From: Streptococcus merionis DSM 19192
Lineage (GTDB): Bacteria; Bacillota; Bacilli; Lactobacillales; Streptococcaceae
Direction of reading: 5' to 3'
Assembly: GCF_000380085.1 (NCBI RefSeq)
Contig: NZ_KB904561.1
Coordinates: 1 to 64,000 of the forward strand
Length of the DNA: 64,000 nt
A program made the translations under genes and the position numbers. Shown piece by piece: positions 1 through 8,378 of the stretch; position 1 is the first letter of the stretch; each line of letters starts with the position of its first letter. Below the pieces are notes generated by a model. That model saw only the letters and a list, made by a program, of their open reading frames with translations. It was not told the DNA's origin and did no database searches.

Positions 1-152
1 ACATCGCCACGAACCATGACCGTTACCAAGCCACCGCCGACATGTTCTTTACCAATCAAGGTCACGTTGGCTGCCTTAACCATTGCATCAGCCGCTTCAA
101 TTGAGCCGATTAATCCCTTAGTTTCTATCATTCCTAGTGCTTCTGAGTTCAT
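1..152 (-). CDS. Microcompartment shell protein BMC-H (partial, runs off left edge)
   Basis: Hexameric shell protein of the choline microcompartment. The gene starts at 152 and leaves the window after 50 codons. All visible residues, beginning [16 protein letters not shown], match the first residues of the neighbouring copy at 183-461, and most DNA differences are silent. The start is set by AAGGAGACCCC directly before the ATG, 30 bases after the stop of the upstream copy. This is a recent tandem duplication. The operon evidently continues beyond the window. Confidence 0.9.
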   Translation of the reverse strand, partial: MNSEALGMIETKGLIGSIEAADAMVKAANVTLIGKEHVGGGLVTVMVRGD

Positions 153-182
153 TGGGGTCTCCTTATTTCTTATGAGTTCACA

Positions 183-461
183 TTATTTGGAAGCGGGTAA
201 AACCGCAGCCACTTCAGCATGTGGGCGTGGAATCACATGCACTGATACCAATTCGCCGACACGCTCAGCAGCTGCCGCACCTGCATCTGTGGCTGCTTTG
301 ACAGCACCGACATCGCCACGAACCATGACCGTTACCAAGCCACCGCCGACATGCTCCTTACCAATCAAGGTCACGTTGGCTGCCTTGACCATTGCATCGG
401 CTGCTTCAATTGAGCCGATTAATCCCTTGGTTTCTATCATTCCTAGTGCTTCTGAGTTCAT
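183..461 (-). CDS. Microcompartment shell protein BMC-H
   Basis: 92-aa single-domain BMC-H shell protein, the usual length for PduA/EutM/CmcA types. The N-terminal stretch [18 protein letters not shown] is the family signature, and the glycine-rich [11 protein letters not shown] segment precedes the second half of the fold. It tiles as hexamers whose central pore passes small metabolites. It lies between pduL upstream and a near-identical copy downstream. It is also very close to the first gene of the operon (15819-16097), so one shell type appears to be encoded at both ends. Confidence 0.95.
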   Translation of the reverse strand: MNSEALGMIETKGLIGSIEAADAMVKAANVTLIGKEHVGGGLVTVMVRGDVGAVKAATDAGAAAAERVGELVSVHVIPRPHAEVAAVLPASK

Positions 462-472
462 TGGGGTCTCCT

Positions 473-1165
473 TTATTTAATTAATTTCAATTTATCTTCA
501 CCTGATACTCCGAGTGCATTTGCTTCTTCTGTATCTAGATGACATTCTAATGAAAATGTCTCATTCACACGAATCACGACATTCCCTATTATTCCACCGC
601 GCTCTCCCGGTAATTCCAGAGAAACAGTTTGATCATCTTGAACACCATACCGATGTGCATCATCAGGTGACATGTGGATATGACGCTTGGCAACGATGCA
701 CCCTTTCCCCAGCTGAACAGATCCCTTCGGACCAATAACTGTGCAGCCTGGTGTCCCATCTATATCACCTGAAATCCGAAGTGGTGCTTTAATTCCCATT
801 TTAAAACAATCTGTAACCGTCAGTTCTATCTGTGTATCGTCCCTAACAGGTCCCAAAATCCGAACCTTCTCAATGACTCCTTTGGGACCTGCTATTGTAA
901 CACATTCCTGATAAGCATACTGACCTTTTTGGGAAAGATTTTTTAAAACCCCAAACTGGTACCCTCTACCAAACAAAACATCGACATCCCTTTGTGAAAG
1001 ATGAATGTGATGGTTCGAAACTCCTAACGGAATCGAAAAATCGTCCTCTGTTACTTTAGTATTTTCAACTATAGATGAGAATGGAGCAGGTTCTTGTGCT
1101 GTTCCAGGAACACCACTCAGCTGATCAATAACCTGATAAAACAGACTTTCTAATGATTCTTCCAT
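473..1165 (-). CDS. pduL: PduL-type phosphotransacylase (acetyl-CoA to acetyl phosphate)
   Basis: 230-aa phosphate acyltransferase of the PduL family. It converts acetyl-CoA plus phosphate into acetyl phosphate inside the microcompartment, regenerating CoA for the aldehyde dehydrogenase. The two zinc-binding motifs are visible as SNHHIHLS (about residues 49-56) and KRHIHMS (about 161-167), and a third histidine lies in the HLDTEEANA stretch near the C terminus. The first 15 residues ([15 protein letters not shown]) form an amphipathic helix like known encapsulation peptides. The RBS is GGGAGGAGAT before the ATG. It lies 10 bases after the aldehyde dehydrogenase. In choline clusters this role is often named cutH. 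Confidence 0.92.
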   Translation of the reverse strand: MEESLESLFYQVIDQLSGVPGTAQEPAPFSSIVENTKVTEDDFSIPLGVSNHHIHLSQRDVDVLFGRGYQFGVLKNLSQKGQYAYQECVTIAGPKGVIEKVRILGPVRDDTQIELTVTDCFKMGIKAPLRISGDIDGTPGCTVIGPKGSVQLGKGCIVAKRHIHMSPDDAHRYGVQDDQTVSLELPGERGGIIGNVVIRVNETFSLECHLDTEEANALGVSGEDKLKLIK

Positions 1166-1175
1166 ATCTCCTCCC

Positions 1176-2834
1176 TTACTTTTGTTTTAACGCCGATAAG
1201 ATCTCTCGGACAATCGCTTCGTTATCAGAAGTATTTCCAGTGTTAACATTGTTCGGGACAGATTCTTCTACAACTACTTCTTGTCTTTTTTCAAATGCTT
1301 CTTGAATAGACTGCGGTGTTTGGTTTAAAAAGGCTTGTTGACTATTACAAACGCTGTTTTTAGAGACATGAACAGAGGCGGAGCAGGAAGCATCAACCTT
1401 GCTGACATCTGTTAAGAGCGTTTGTTTTGGCAAAGCCTGGAAAATCGCATCGTCTGACATCAGTTTGGAGATGTCCTTCAAGCCATAGGCTACCGTCTTG
1501 ACATTGACGAGGTGTTTTGGTGACAAATTATCTGAAACTGAGCTGCCACCATCTGTACCACAACCCAAGGTAAAGGCAATTGGTAGACCTGTTGAAACGC
1601 CAGTCCCACCTTGACTACCTCCCGTATTGATCAAGATACGAGACGCTGGCTTGCTTGAAAAACGAAAAATCATTTCAGGGTCTTCTGTATGAAGGCTCAT
1701 CGTATGGCCAATCCCATTTTGCAAAAGCTTAATACTCAGGGCACAAGCTTCTTCCCAATTTTTCACGACATAAAAACCAACAACTGTCGTCAATTTTTCA
1801 AATGACAGTGGATTTCCTTGACCGACACCTGACTGAGGACCAACCAGTAAGACTGTGTTTTCTGGAACAGAAAGCCCTACTGCCTGAGCGATAGAAAGTG
1901 CGGATTGTCCTACAAACTTAGGATTCATAGATAGATTGCACCCTTTGGAATTTCCTTTAAAGAGTATCTCGCAAACCCTATCAGTCTCTTCCTTGGTCAT
2001 CATATAACAACCTTGATCTTTTAGCTCCTTAAGAACTGCCTCTTGATTAGACTCTTCACAGATAATGGCTTGCTCAGAAGCGCAAATAGTGCCATTGTCA
2101 AATGTCTTAGAAGCCACAATATTGGCAATCGCTTTTTTGACATCAGCTGTTTTTTCAATATAGGCTGGAGAATTTCCTGCTCCCACACCAATGGCAGGCT
2201 TTCCACTGCTGTAAGCAGCTTTCACCATGCCAGGACCACCTGTCGCAATAATCAAGGCGATTTCTTTAGCGTGCATCAGCTCAGTTGTCGCTTCTAATGT
2301 CGGGTTCATCACGCAACCAATAATATGCTCAGGTGCTCCAGCTTCTACCGCAGCTTTTCGAACCAATTCTGCAGCTGCAGCACTACAGCGTTTGGCAGAG
2401 GGATGCGGGGCAAAAACAATCGCATTGCGAGCTTTTATGGCAACCATCGCCTTAAAGATGATTGTGGATGTCGGATTAGTGGAGGGGGTAATCCCCAGCA
2501 GCAGGCCCATCGGTTCTGCTACTTTAAACACTTTTTTGTGCTCGTCCAACTCTAGAATACCTGAGGTTTTCTCATCTTTTATTTCATCATACAATAGCCG
2601 CGAAGCTGCATAGTTTTTGTAAGCCTTATCGGTCACCTTGCCAAAACCTGTTTCTTCAACAGCCATATCAGCTAAGTAATAAGCATTCGCTTCAACCGCT
2701 TTTACAATACGCTGAAGAATGCGATCAATTTGCTCCTCAGAAAATGCGGCTATAGCATCAGCTGCCTTTTTGCCTTGCCTTACCAAGTCTCGCGCTTCTT
2801 GAATGGAGCAGAGATCAATGTCAATTGCTTTCAT
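1176..2834 (-). CDS. CoA-acylating acetaldehyde dehydrogenase (catalytically complete)
   Basis: 552-aa EutE/PduP-type aldehyde dehydrogenase that oxidises acetaldehyde to acetyl-CoA with NAD+. The catalytic cysteine is C251 in FDNGTICASEQ, and the conserved TPSTNPTST segment (N120) is intact. The protein is longer than cytosolic relatives. A variable Ser/Gln-rich region is followed by a C-terminal helix (DNEAIVREILSALKQK) that looks like an encapsulation peptide, so it is probably a lumen enzyme. It sits between the extended BMC-H gene and pduL. A second copy at 12478-13833 lacks the cysteine, so this gene must supply the activity. It corresponds to the cutF type of choline loci. Confidence 0.95.
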   Translation of the reverse strand: MKAIDIDLCSIQEARDLVRQGKKAADAIAAFSEEQIDRILQRIVKAVEANAYYLADMAVEETGFGKVTDKAYKNYAASRLLYDEIKDEKTSGILELDEHKKVFKVAEPMGLLLGITPSTNPTSTIIFKAMVAIKARNAIVFAPHPSAKRCSAAAAELVRKAAVEAGAPEHIIGCVMNPTLEATTELMHAKEIALIIATGGPGMVKAAYSSGKPAIGVGAGNSPAYIEKTADVKKAIANIVASKTFDNGTICASEQAIICEESNQEAVLKELKDQGCYMMTKEETDRVCEILFKGNSKGCNLSMNPKFVGQSALSIAQAVGLSVPENTVLLVGPQSGVGQGNPLSFEKLTTVVGFYVVKNWEEACALSIKLLQNGIGHTMSLHTEDPEMIFRFSSKPASRILINTGGSQGGTGVSTGLPIAFTLGCGTDGGSSVSDNLSPKHLVNVKTVAYGLKDISKLMSDDAIFQALPKQTLLTDVSKVDASCSASVHVSKNSVCNSQQAFLNQTPQSIQEAFEKRQEVVVEESVPNNVNTGNTSDNEAIVREILSALKQK

Positions 2835-2867
2835 TCTCTCAAATCTTCCTCTCTATCATCACTAGCT

Positions 2868-3503
2868 TTACCCTTGAAAGGCTTCAACCAACAGAGCAAT
2901 CATTTCTCGTCTGACCAACCTTTCTAGCTCTTCCTCAGAAATGTGAATCTTGGGATTCTCAGAGACCAACGCTCTCAAGTCAGCAGCCTTAGTCTTTCTG
3001 AGCCCTCGCTCATATTCTTCCAGACTCACCTGGTGAATACTGTCAGTTACTTCTTTAGCGGCTTCTTCACCCTTTCCTGATCCTTCTGTTATGAGCTCTA
3101 CGGACTCCTCAAAACTATGTGCCAAATCCTCTTCAAAACTTGCTTTTCCAACTGTCTCCGTTGACAATTCTTGTTGTTCAAAGCATTCATCTTTGGTGAG
3201 ATTTGTCACATCACTATTTGCAGAAATATCTTTTGCATCATAGATAGATTGCAATTGATAATCAGGCCTTGGAATCACATGAGAACCCTGAAGGCTGCGT
3301 TCATTTAAACGTCTAACAGCACTAGCACCAGCTTCCACAGCTGTCTTAACAGCTCCAACATCTCCTTCAACGCTAATCATGACTAGCCCGCCTCGGACTT
3401 TCTCTGCGCCCAATAAGGAAACATCTGCTACTTTCAACATCACATCTGCTGCCTCAATCGCTCCAATCAATCCGAAGGTTTCAATCATGCCTAATGCTTT
3501 CAT
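2868..3503 (-). CDS. BMC-H shell protein with long C-terminal extension
   Basis: 211-aa protein. Residues 1-90 are a BMC-H domain (MKALGMIETFGLIGAIEAAD at the N terminus). They are followed by about 120 residues that no other shell protein in the operon has. The extension is acidic and low-complexity (about 100-150), then ends in a charged predicted helix pair with SEEELERLVRREMIALLVEAF. Extended BMC-H proteins occur in glycyl-radical microcompartments. The tail may bind cargo or the cytosolic face, but that is inference. It lies 15 bases after eutQ and 34 bases before the aldehyde dehydrogenase. Confidence 0.9.
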   Translation of the reverse strand: MKALGMIETFGLIGAIEAADVMLKVADVSLLGAEKVRGGLVMISVEGDVGAVKTAVEAGASAVRRLNERSLQGSHVIPRPDYQLQSIYDAKDISANSDVTNLTKDECFEQQELSTETVGKASFEEDLAHSFEESVELITEGSGKGEEAAKEVTDSIHQVSLEEYERGLRKTKAADLRALVSENPKIHISEEELERLVRREMIALLVEAFQG

Positions 3504-3517
3504 TTTGAACCTCCTCG

Positions 3518-4159
3518 TTACATCAAGTCAGACCAATTTGAAGGATATGTTGTGTAGAAAATTTTAGCCTGATCTGGCGATCCCCAGACAACATCTGATC
3601 CCGAAGGAACAAAGATGACATCCCCTTCTCTAGCAACATAAGTTTGACCATCAATCTCAATAGAAACAGTGCCAGAGATAACATAGTCAATCTCTTCGTA
3701 GGGCAGTTTCCAAGCAAAATTGGAACGGTCAATCGTTAAGAAGCCAGCGCTCATTTGGGATTCGTTTTTACCGACTAACTCTTGAAAACCAACCTTATCT
3801 TTAGGATTTCCTGTATCAAATTCATCCATTCTAACAGTCCCACCCTTAACCACTTTAAGACCATTGGGGTGGGAGACACTTCGATAAGGTAAGCATGGTT
3901 TTGCATTGCCTTCCTCATCATTATTGGTCAAAAACTTTTTTAGAAGCGATAGAATCTCCTCTGTGCTGATGCTATCTATGTCTTTATCTGATGAATGACT
4001 TGTTGGACAAACCTGATTGCAGGTCTCAATTGTGATTCCGTACTTTTTGGCTTCATCGTACGCAGCAGGCGTAATAATTGTCCCTTTTTCAAGGTGACAC
4101 ACCGACTGGCCAGCTTCATGGCAACTGACAATATCTTTTGCAACAATTAACTTTGCCAT
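3518..4159 (-). CDS. eutQ: EutQ-like cupin protein
   Basis: 213-aa protein. The N-terminal part is variable and the C-terminal cupin domain spans about residues 110-210 (YEEIDYVISGTVSIEIDG, then REGDVIFVPSGSDVVW). EutQ of Salmonella has been reported to have acetate-kinase activity and to be needed for ethanolamine microcompartments. In choline loci the homologue could finish acetyl-phosphate-to-acetate conversion or help assembly, which is an inference. No obvious acetate kinase is present elsewhere in the visible operon. Three repeat units separate it from eutN upstream. Confidence 0.85.
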   Translation of the reverse strand: MAKLIVAKDIVSCHEAGQSVCHLEKGTIITPAAYDEAKKYGITIETCNQVCPTSHSSDKDIDSISTEEILSLLKKFLTNNDEEGNAKPCLPYRSVSHPNGLKVVKGGTVRMDEFDTGNPKDKVGFQELVGKNESQMSAGFLTIDRSNFAWKLPYEEIDYVISGTVSIEIDGQTYVAREGDVIFVPSGSDVVWGSPDQAKIFYTTYPSNWSDLM

Positions 4160-4178
4160 TTCTTCTCCTTTATTAGTT

Positions 4179-4509
4179 AAGATATGAGGCCGTTGAAAAA
4201 TCCGATGAAAAATGAGAAAACAGACGACAAGTCGCGGGACTTGAGGAAGTTTTTGAATTTTATCGAGGATTTTAGGCCGAATTCAGTTCTAAGATATGGG
4301 GGCGTTGAAAAATACGCTGGAAAATGGGAAAACAGACGACAAGTCGCGGGACTTGAGGAGGACTTTGAATTTTTTCTAGGATTCTAGCTTGAGTTCAATT
4401 TAATTAAAATACACGACTATATAAGATTTAGTAGGAAAACAAGAACAGTCAAAGGAATCTGGAAGCTTTACTAATTTTCTCTAAGATTTTAGCCGTATCC
4501 ATTCGATTA
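4179..4509. repeat. Three tandem units of hairpin repeat family 2
   Basis: This 347-base gap between eutN and eutQ has no gene. It holds two clear tandem units (4179-4290 and 4291-4404) and a decayed third (4405-4509). Each begins AAGATATGRGG, contains GACGACAAGTCGCGGGACTTGAG, which can fold on itself, and ends near TTTTAGGCCGAATTCA or a variant. The two good units share most of their bases. Related units occur at five other places in the window. They lie inside the choline operon and could affect RNA stability or expression of the distal genes. Confidence 0.8.
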
Positions 4510-4803
4510 AGAAAATCTCTCTATTTTCCCATTTTGTTTTTTGATTTCATCATAATTCTCATCAATAATCCCAATGACTGCAGCGTCTACAGGCATCTGA
4601 TCATCTCCCATCATGCGACGAGCGGCAGAGCCAGTCGCTATAATGACACGGTCTCCAATGCCAGAGCCAATGCTATCTACCACAACCAACAACTCACCTG
4701 CGCGACTGCCACCTTTGACTTCAGCCAGTAAAAATTTGACGCCGCTCAGGCTATCCGATTTGCGAGTTGCCCAGATGGTATCTACTAATTCTGCAACTAA
4801 CAT
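4507..4803 (-). CDS. eutN: EutN/CcmL-type pentameric vertex protein (BMC-P)
   Basis: 98-aa BMC-P protein that caps the shell vertices as a pentamer. The N terminus MLVAELVDTIWATRKSDSL and the glycine-rich VDSIGSGIGDRVIIATGSAA are typical of the EutN/CcmL/CsoS4 family, and the length is normal. It is the only vertex protein seen, which is enough to close a shell. The RBS is AAGGAGGGAAG before the ATG. It follows eutJ by 13 bases and is followed by a repeat block. Confidence 0.95.
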   Translation of the reverse strand: MLVAELVDTIWATRKSDSLSGVKFLLAEVKGGSRAGELLVVVDSIGSGIGDRVIIATGSAARRMMGDDQMPVDAAVIGIIDENYDEIKKQNGKIERFS

Positions 4804-4816
4804 CTTCCCTCCTTAT

Positions 4817-5650
4817 TCAGTCAATGACCTCTTGACTACAATTCATCGCAATACCAATTGGGGTCACAAACATAGGATTTCTCGGTTTAATTGTTCGAAT
4901 CCCCAACTCCTGCTCAATAATCTTCTCAATCCCTGTGAGACAACTTGTTCCCCCAACCAGATAAATAAGATCAATATCGAACCCTTCGATGCTTTTTTTA
5001 ATAATGGAAGAAATTTTTTGGACAACAGGTTTTAAAAGACCAAGCAATTCCTGATGGTTACGGGAGTTTCTCTTATAATCATCTGCTTCATCAAATGGCA
5101 ACTGGCATGCTCCTGAAACAACTAAGGTAAAATGTGTTCCCCCAGTCGCCTCATCAACAGATTTAACCACCTGCCCATCTTTTAAAATGGAAATACCAGT
5201 AGTCCCACCACCAATATCCACAATCGCACCATTTATCAGACCAACGATTGTATTGGCTGCTGTTGGTTCATCAAGGAGAGCTGTTAATTCAAAACCCGCA
5301 CCTTGAACAACATTTTTGACCACACCTCCATCTAAAGTAGCCATACCAGGCGGAATCGCTGCTGATGCAAAGAGAAGTTCTGTCTGTAATTGCTGCTCCA
5401 ATTTTTCCTTTAACTCACGGACAATTGTGATCGCTCCAATATAATCCACAATCATGCCATCACGAATCACATCCGCTCGCCTATGAGCACCGGCAACGAT
5501 ATTCTTTTGATGATCCAAAACAACTAGGACGATATAAGCTGTTCCTAAATCAATCCCCGTTAGATAGTAGGGACTATCTCCTTTTATGGGAAACTGCTCT
5601 GCCTTTTCAAACTCTGCGACATACTGGTCACATGTCTTATCCCGAATCAT
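4817..5650 (-). CDS. eutJ: EutJ-like actin-fold ATPase (chaperone-like)
   Basis: 277-aa protein of the ASKHA/Hsp70-actin fold, the EutJ family of microcompartment operons. The phosphate-binding motifs are visible: GIDLGTAYIVLVVLD (about 33-47), VDIGGGTTGISIL (about 160-172) and YLVGGTSCLTGIE near the C terminus. The role is uncertain even in characterised systems, where a chaperone for cargo enzymes has been proposed. The start at 5650 is preferred over an upstream in-frame start because GAGGAGGGAAG precedes it and the family usually has about 280 residues. It overlaps the end of the EutT-like gene by 14 bases. Confidence 0.88.
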   Translation of the reverse strand: MIRDKTCDQYVAEFEKAEQFPIKGDSPYYLTGIDLGTAYIVLVVLDHQKNIVAGAHRRADVIRDGMIVDYIGAITIVRELKEKLEQQLQTELLFASAAIPPGMATLDGGVVKNVVQGAGFELTALLDEPTAANTIVGLINGAIVDIGGGTTGISILKDGQVVKSVDEATGGTHFTLVVSGACQLPFDEADDYKRNSRNHQELLGLLKPVVQKISSIIKKSIEGFDIDLIYLVGGTSCLTGIEKIIEQELGIRTIKPRNPMFVTPIGIAMNCSQEVID

Positions 5651-6272
5651 AGCTTCCCTCCTCTGTTTTATTGAGGTAATAAGCAATCAGCTGTCCCAAA
5701 CGATTAGCCACCTCTAAGAAGCGCTCACAATCAGAAGACCGATACTGATTGCTCAGCGCACCTAATTGAAAATATAGCGAATATAGTCTTCGTAAGATGC
5801 GCCCCTTAGATTTGTGAAGGCAGAGACCTACCACCGAAAGATTATCCTCAATAAATGATCGATCCACTCTCTCTGGGACTTTTTCGATCTGGATGATATG
5901 CGGAAGATTGTAATTTGCTTCTGATACGTCTACCGCCAGAGCACGCTCCAACAGCAAGATCTCCTCGGATAAAGACGAATCTAAAACGGCTAATTCTTCA
6001 GCTACTCTAAAAAATTCACAACGCATCATCAACCAATCCGACTGATATTCTCGCTTCTCCACATCTTCCTTTTCTTTCTGACAGTGACTCGGAACAACTG
6101 GAGACCATTTTCTTTTCTTCTGTAGGCTATTGTCGTCTTTAATCGTTACCTTTCGGTCCATCAAAAACGTTCTTGCGCCGGGTGTTAGCTTTGTTTGCGG
6201 TGGAATCGTGAACGTCTCAAAAGGAAATTCATGATAGGCCACTCGTAAGTCATTTTCGGTTAAAAATTTCAT
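5637..6272 (-). CDS. EutT-like protein without the metal-binding cysteines
   Basis: 211-aa protein. The N terminus (MKFLTENDLRVAYHEF, then PPQTKLTPGARTFLMDRKV) resembles EutT and related microcompartment proteins, which often begin with a LTPsAre-like segment. The C-terminal half is helical, as in corrinoid adenosyltransferases. The His-Cys-Cys metal motif of EutT is not visible: only isolated Cys residues occur. CutC needs no cobalamin, so an adenosyltransferase would have no substrate here. It is probably a structural or regulatory remnant of the EutT fold. That assignment is tentative. Confidence 0.65.
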   Translation of the reverse strand: MKFLTENDLRVAYHEFPFETFTIPPQTKLTPGARTFLMDRKVTIKDDNSLQKKRKWSPVVPSHCQKEKEDVEKREYQSDWLMMRCEFFRVAEELAVLDSSLSEEILLLERALAVDVSEANYNLPHIIQIEKVPERVDRSFIEDNLSVVGLCLHKSKGRILRRLYSLYFQLGALSNQYRSSDCERFLEVANRLGQLIAYYLNKTEEGSYDSG

Positions 6273-6336
6273 AAATTTCTTCTTCCATTCAACAGTTCTT
6301 CACTCCGTCACTGGACGAAAGCTCTCTTCCGTAAAC

Positions 6337-7467
6337 CTATAAACCACGATAGATGTCTTCTAATTGTTTAACGGTAACTGGTCGCGGATTAGTCGGCGTG
6401 CACGCATCTGCAATCGCTCGTTGAGCCATTTCAGGTATTCTGCGGTTAAATTCTTCACAATCAATGCCCAACTCCTCAATTGTAGCTGGCATATTTAAGC
6501 GATTGGTCAAAGATCTAATCGCATAATTCAAGGCGCGCACACACTGCTTTGAAGAAGTTCCATAGAGCTGGAGCATATTAGCAATTTGAGCGTATCTCCT
6601 TGTTGTAACTGTCTCGCCCTCTTCTGTCAAAGAAGCATTAAAAACAATGACATGTGGCAAAAGAAGTGCATTGATTCGCCCGTGTGGCACATGAAAGAAC
6701 GCTCCTATCGCATGCGAAAGACTATGACATATCCCTAAGCCTGCGTTATTAAAGGCTAAGCCTGCTAGAGAAGAGGCATTGTGCATCTTCTCGCGAGCAA
6801 ACTCATTTGTAGTGCTCTTATAAGAATCAATCAAATATTTCCAGGTTAGGTTAATTCCTTTTTCTGCACAGGCGTCCGAAAAATCACTCGCATTACTAGA
6901 TACATAAGCTTCCAGACAGTGCGTTAGAACATCCATGCCAGTGTCTGCTGTCACCTGAGCTGGCACACTCATGGTATAAACAGAGTCTAAAATAGCAATT
7001 TCTGGTACCAAAGCTTTATCAACCAAAGCATATTTCTCATTTCGAGTCGGATCAGAAACGACTGAAAATGCTGTATTTTCGCTACCCGTACCACTGGTTG
7101 TTGGAATCGCAATGACTGTAGGTTTCTCTACTTTTGCAGACTCCGTATAAACTTTGACTACCGCCTTTGCTGCATCTATGGCTGATCCGCCACCAAATGC
7201 AATCACGACATCTGGGCAAAACTGTTTAATCTCAACGACACTCTCAGAAATAATTTCGATAGTTGGATCCGGCACGATATGTGAAAAAATAGCCGTTTCA
7301 ACATCCTTTTTTTCTAGAATATCAAGAACAGTTTTGATCATCTGACTCTTTACAATGAACGGATCACAAATGATGTAGGCCTTCTTGATAGATAGCTCAG
7401 AAAGTTTCGCTGTAGCCCCATGACCAAAAATAAATTTAGGGCCTACATTAAATTCTTGTATTTTCAT
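6337..7467 (-). CDS. Iron-dependent alcohol dehydrogenase (acetaldehyde to ethanol)
   Basis: 376-aa group III iron-containing alcohol dehydrogenase, like EutG/PduQ and the CutO type of choline loci. It reduces acetaldehyde to ethanol and recycles NADH made by the aldehyde dehydrogenase. Visible are the NAD-binding GGGSAIDAAKAV (about 99-110), TTSGTGSENT, and the iron-ligand region DVLTHCLEAYVSS followed by GICHSLSHAIGAFFHVPHG. The start at 7467 makes an ATGA overlap with the stop of the upstream EutP-like gene, which indicates translational coupling. An upstream in-frame start would overlap far more. Confidence 0.95.
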   Translation of the reverse strand: MKIQEFNVGPKFIFGHGATAKLSELSIKKAYIICDPFIVKSQMIKTVLDILEKKDVETAIFSHIVPDPTIEIISESVVEIKQFCPDVVIAFGGGSAIDAAKAVVKVYTESAKVEKPTVIAIPTTSGTGSENTAFSVVSDPTRNEKYALVDKALVPEIAILDSVYTMSVPAQVTADTGMDVLTHCLEAYVSSNASDFSDACAEKGINLTWKYLIDSYKSTTNEFAREKMHNASSLAGLAFNNAGLGICHSLSHAIGAFFHVPHGRINALLLPHVIVFNASLTEEGETVTTRRYAQIANMLQLYGTSSKQCVRALNYAIRSLTNRLNMPATIEELGIDCEEFNRRIPEMAQRAIADACTPTNPRPVTVKQLEDIYRGL

Positions 7468-7910
7468 TCTTGACCTTTTCTTATTACATTTACTGTCGCT
7501 AAAAGTTCCTGACATTGCTCCGATTGATTTAAATCCACTTGATAGATACTATCAACACCTGCTTCAACCAATTCCTTGCGACAGTCTTCTAAACATTCCA
7601 AATCACCCTCCTTTTGATGGACAATAATTCCTAAAACCGGAATTCTAAAAACGTTTGCAAAATTTGGGGAATACACTCTAAATTGGCGACTGCTAGGCAG
7701 CAACATCAAGATACTATCTGCTTTTTGTTGTGTCGCAATAATGTGTTGCAACATGCCCTGACTTCTCAAATACGCACTAGGAACGACTATCGTCTCTGAA
7801 TAATAAGTTACTGAACTCCTAAAAGACAGATCTGACTTCCTCTCCAGTAATTGTACGATACGTTTTTTCCCACTGCCTTCTGGACCGATAATAAGCACTC
7901 TTTTTCTCAT
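7464..7910 (-). CDS. eutP: EutP/PduV-like P-loop protein
   Basis: 148-aa small P-loop protein of the EutP/PduV family found in microcompartment operons. The Walker A motif is GPEGSGKK (residues 9-16). The later GTPase motifs are poorly conserved: HQKEGD stands where NKxD would be. Relatives are tied to microcompartment positioning (PduV) or acetate kinase activity (reported for EutP), so its role is open. It has ATGA overlaps with both neighbours, the EutS-like gene upstream and the alcohol dehydrogenase downstream. Confidence 0.85.
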   Translation of the reverse strand: MRKRVLIIGPEGSGKKRIVQLLERKSDLSFRSSVTYYSETIVVPSAYLRSQGMLQHIIATQQKADSILMLLPSSRQFRVYSPNFANVFRIPVLGIIVHQKEGDLECLEDCRKELVEAGVDSIYQVDLNQSEQCQELLATVNVIRKGQE

Positions 7911-8257
7911 GATCGTGTTAGGTGAACCACAGAAAAGTCTAGGTTTTCTTTAAAATAATTCAAAATACGCTGCAAAGCTGTCTCCACACTCTGAACATCT
8001 CCGCTAAACATTACCGATCCTGTAAACCGATCCACAAAACAAATCTCAACATCAGCTGCTTTTCCTGCAATATCAGTTGCAATGACAGCTGTCTCGTAAG
8101 GTGTCAGGGCCAAAATGCCAATAGCGCCCTTGTGAGCAACCCCTAAACTCTCATAAACCGCTTCAATAGGAGCAGCAATGACATGTGCTAAAGTGATTTG
8201 CTTTCCAGGAACAGATTCTTGAATGATTCGGTCAATTTTTCCCAATCCATCAATCAC
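7907..8257 (-). CDS. eutS: EutS/PduU-like circularly permuted BMC-H shell protein
   Basis: 116-aa shell protein of the circularly permuted BMC-H class. The order of secondary elements differs from the other shell proteins: ITLAHVIAAP comes early and GDVQSVETALQRILNYF late, as in EutS and PduU. These hexamers usually have a beta-barrel-plugged pore. The start codon is GTG at 8257, supported by AAGGAGG six bases upstream. No ATG start is available nearby. It overlaps the EutP-like gene by four bases. Confidence 0.9.
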   Translation of the reverse strand: MIDGLGKIDRIIQESVPGKQITLAHVIAAPIEAVYESLGVAHKGAIGILALTPYETAVIATDIAGKAADVEICFVDRFTGSVMFSGDVQSVETALQRILNYFKENLDFSVVHLTRS

Positions 8258-8272
8258 TTAAAGCCTCCTTGT

Positions 8273-8372
8273 AAGATACAAATGTGTTGGAAAACAAGAG
8301 AACAACCGATGAACGTCAAGGAACAAGAGAAGCCATATCGTTTACCAAGCATTTTAGCTCAAATTCTGTTGC
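8273..8372. repeat. Single unit of hairpin repeat family 2
   Basis: The gap between cutD and the EutS-like gene holds a divergent unit. It starts AAGATACAAATG and ends ATTTTAGCTCAAATTCTG, matching the ends of the units at 4179 and 52812, while its middle differs. No gene is present in the gap. Confidence 0.55.
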
Positions 8373-8378
8373 ATATCA

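Noticed and set aside
4179..4509. Tandem repeats that could suggest a CRISPR array
   Set aside because: The units are about 112 bases, adjacent without unique spacers, and decay along the tandem. There are no cas genes. They belong to the dispersed hairpin family.
5637..6272. Calling this gene a functional cobalamin adenosyltransferase
   Set aside because: The metal-binding cysteine motif of EutT is not visible and no B12 enzyme is encoded here.
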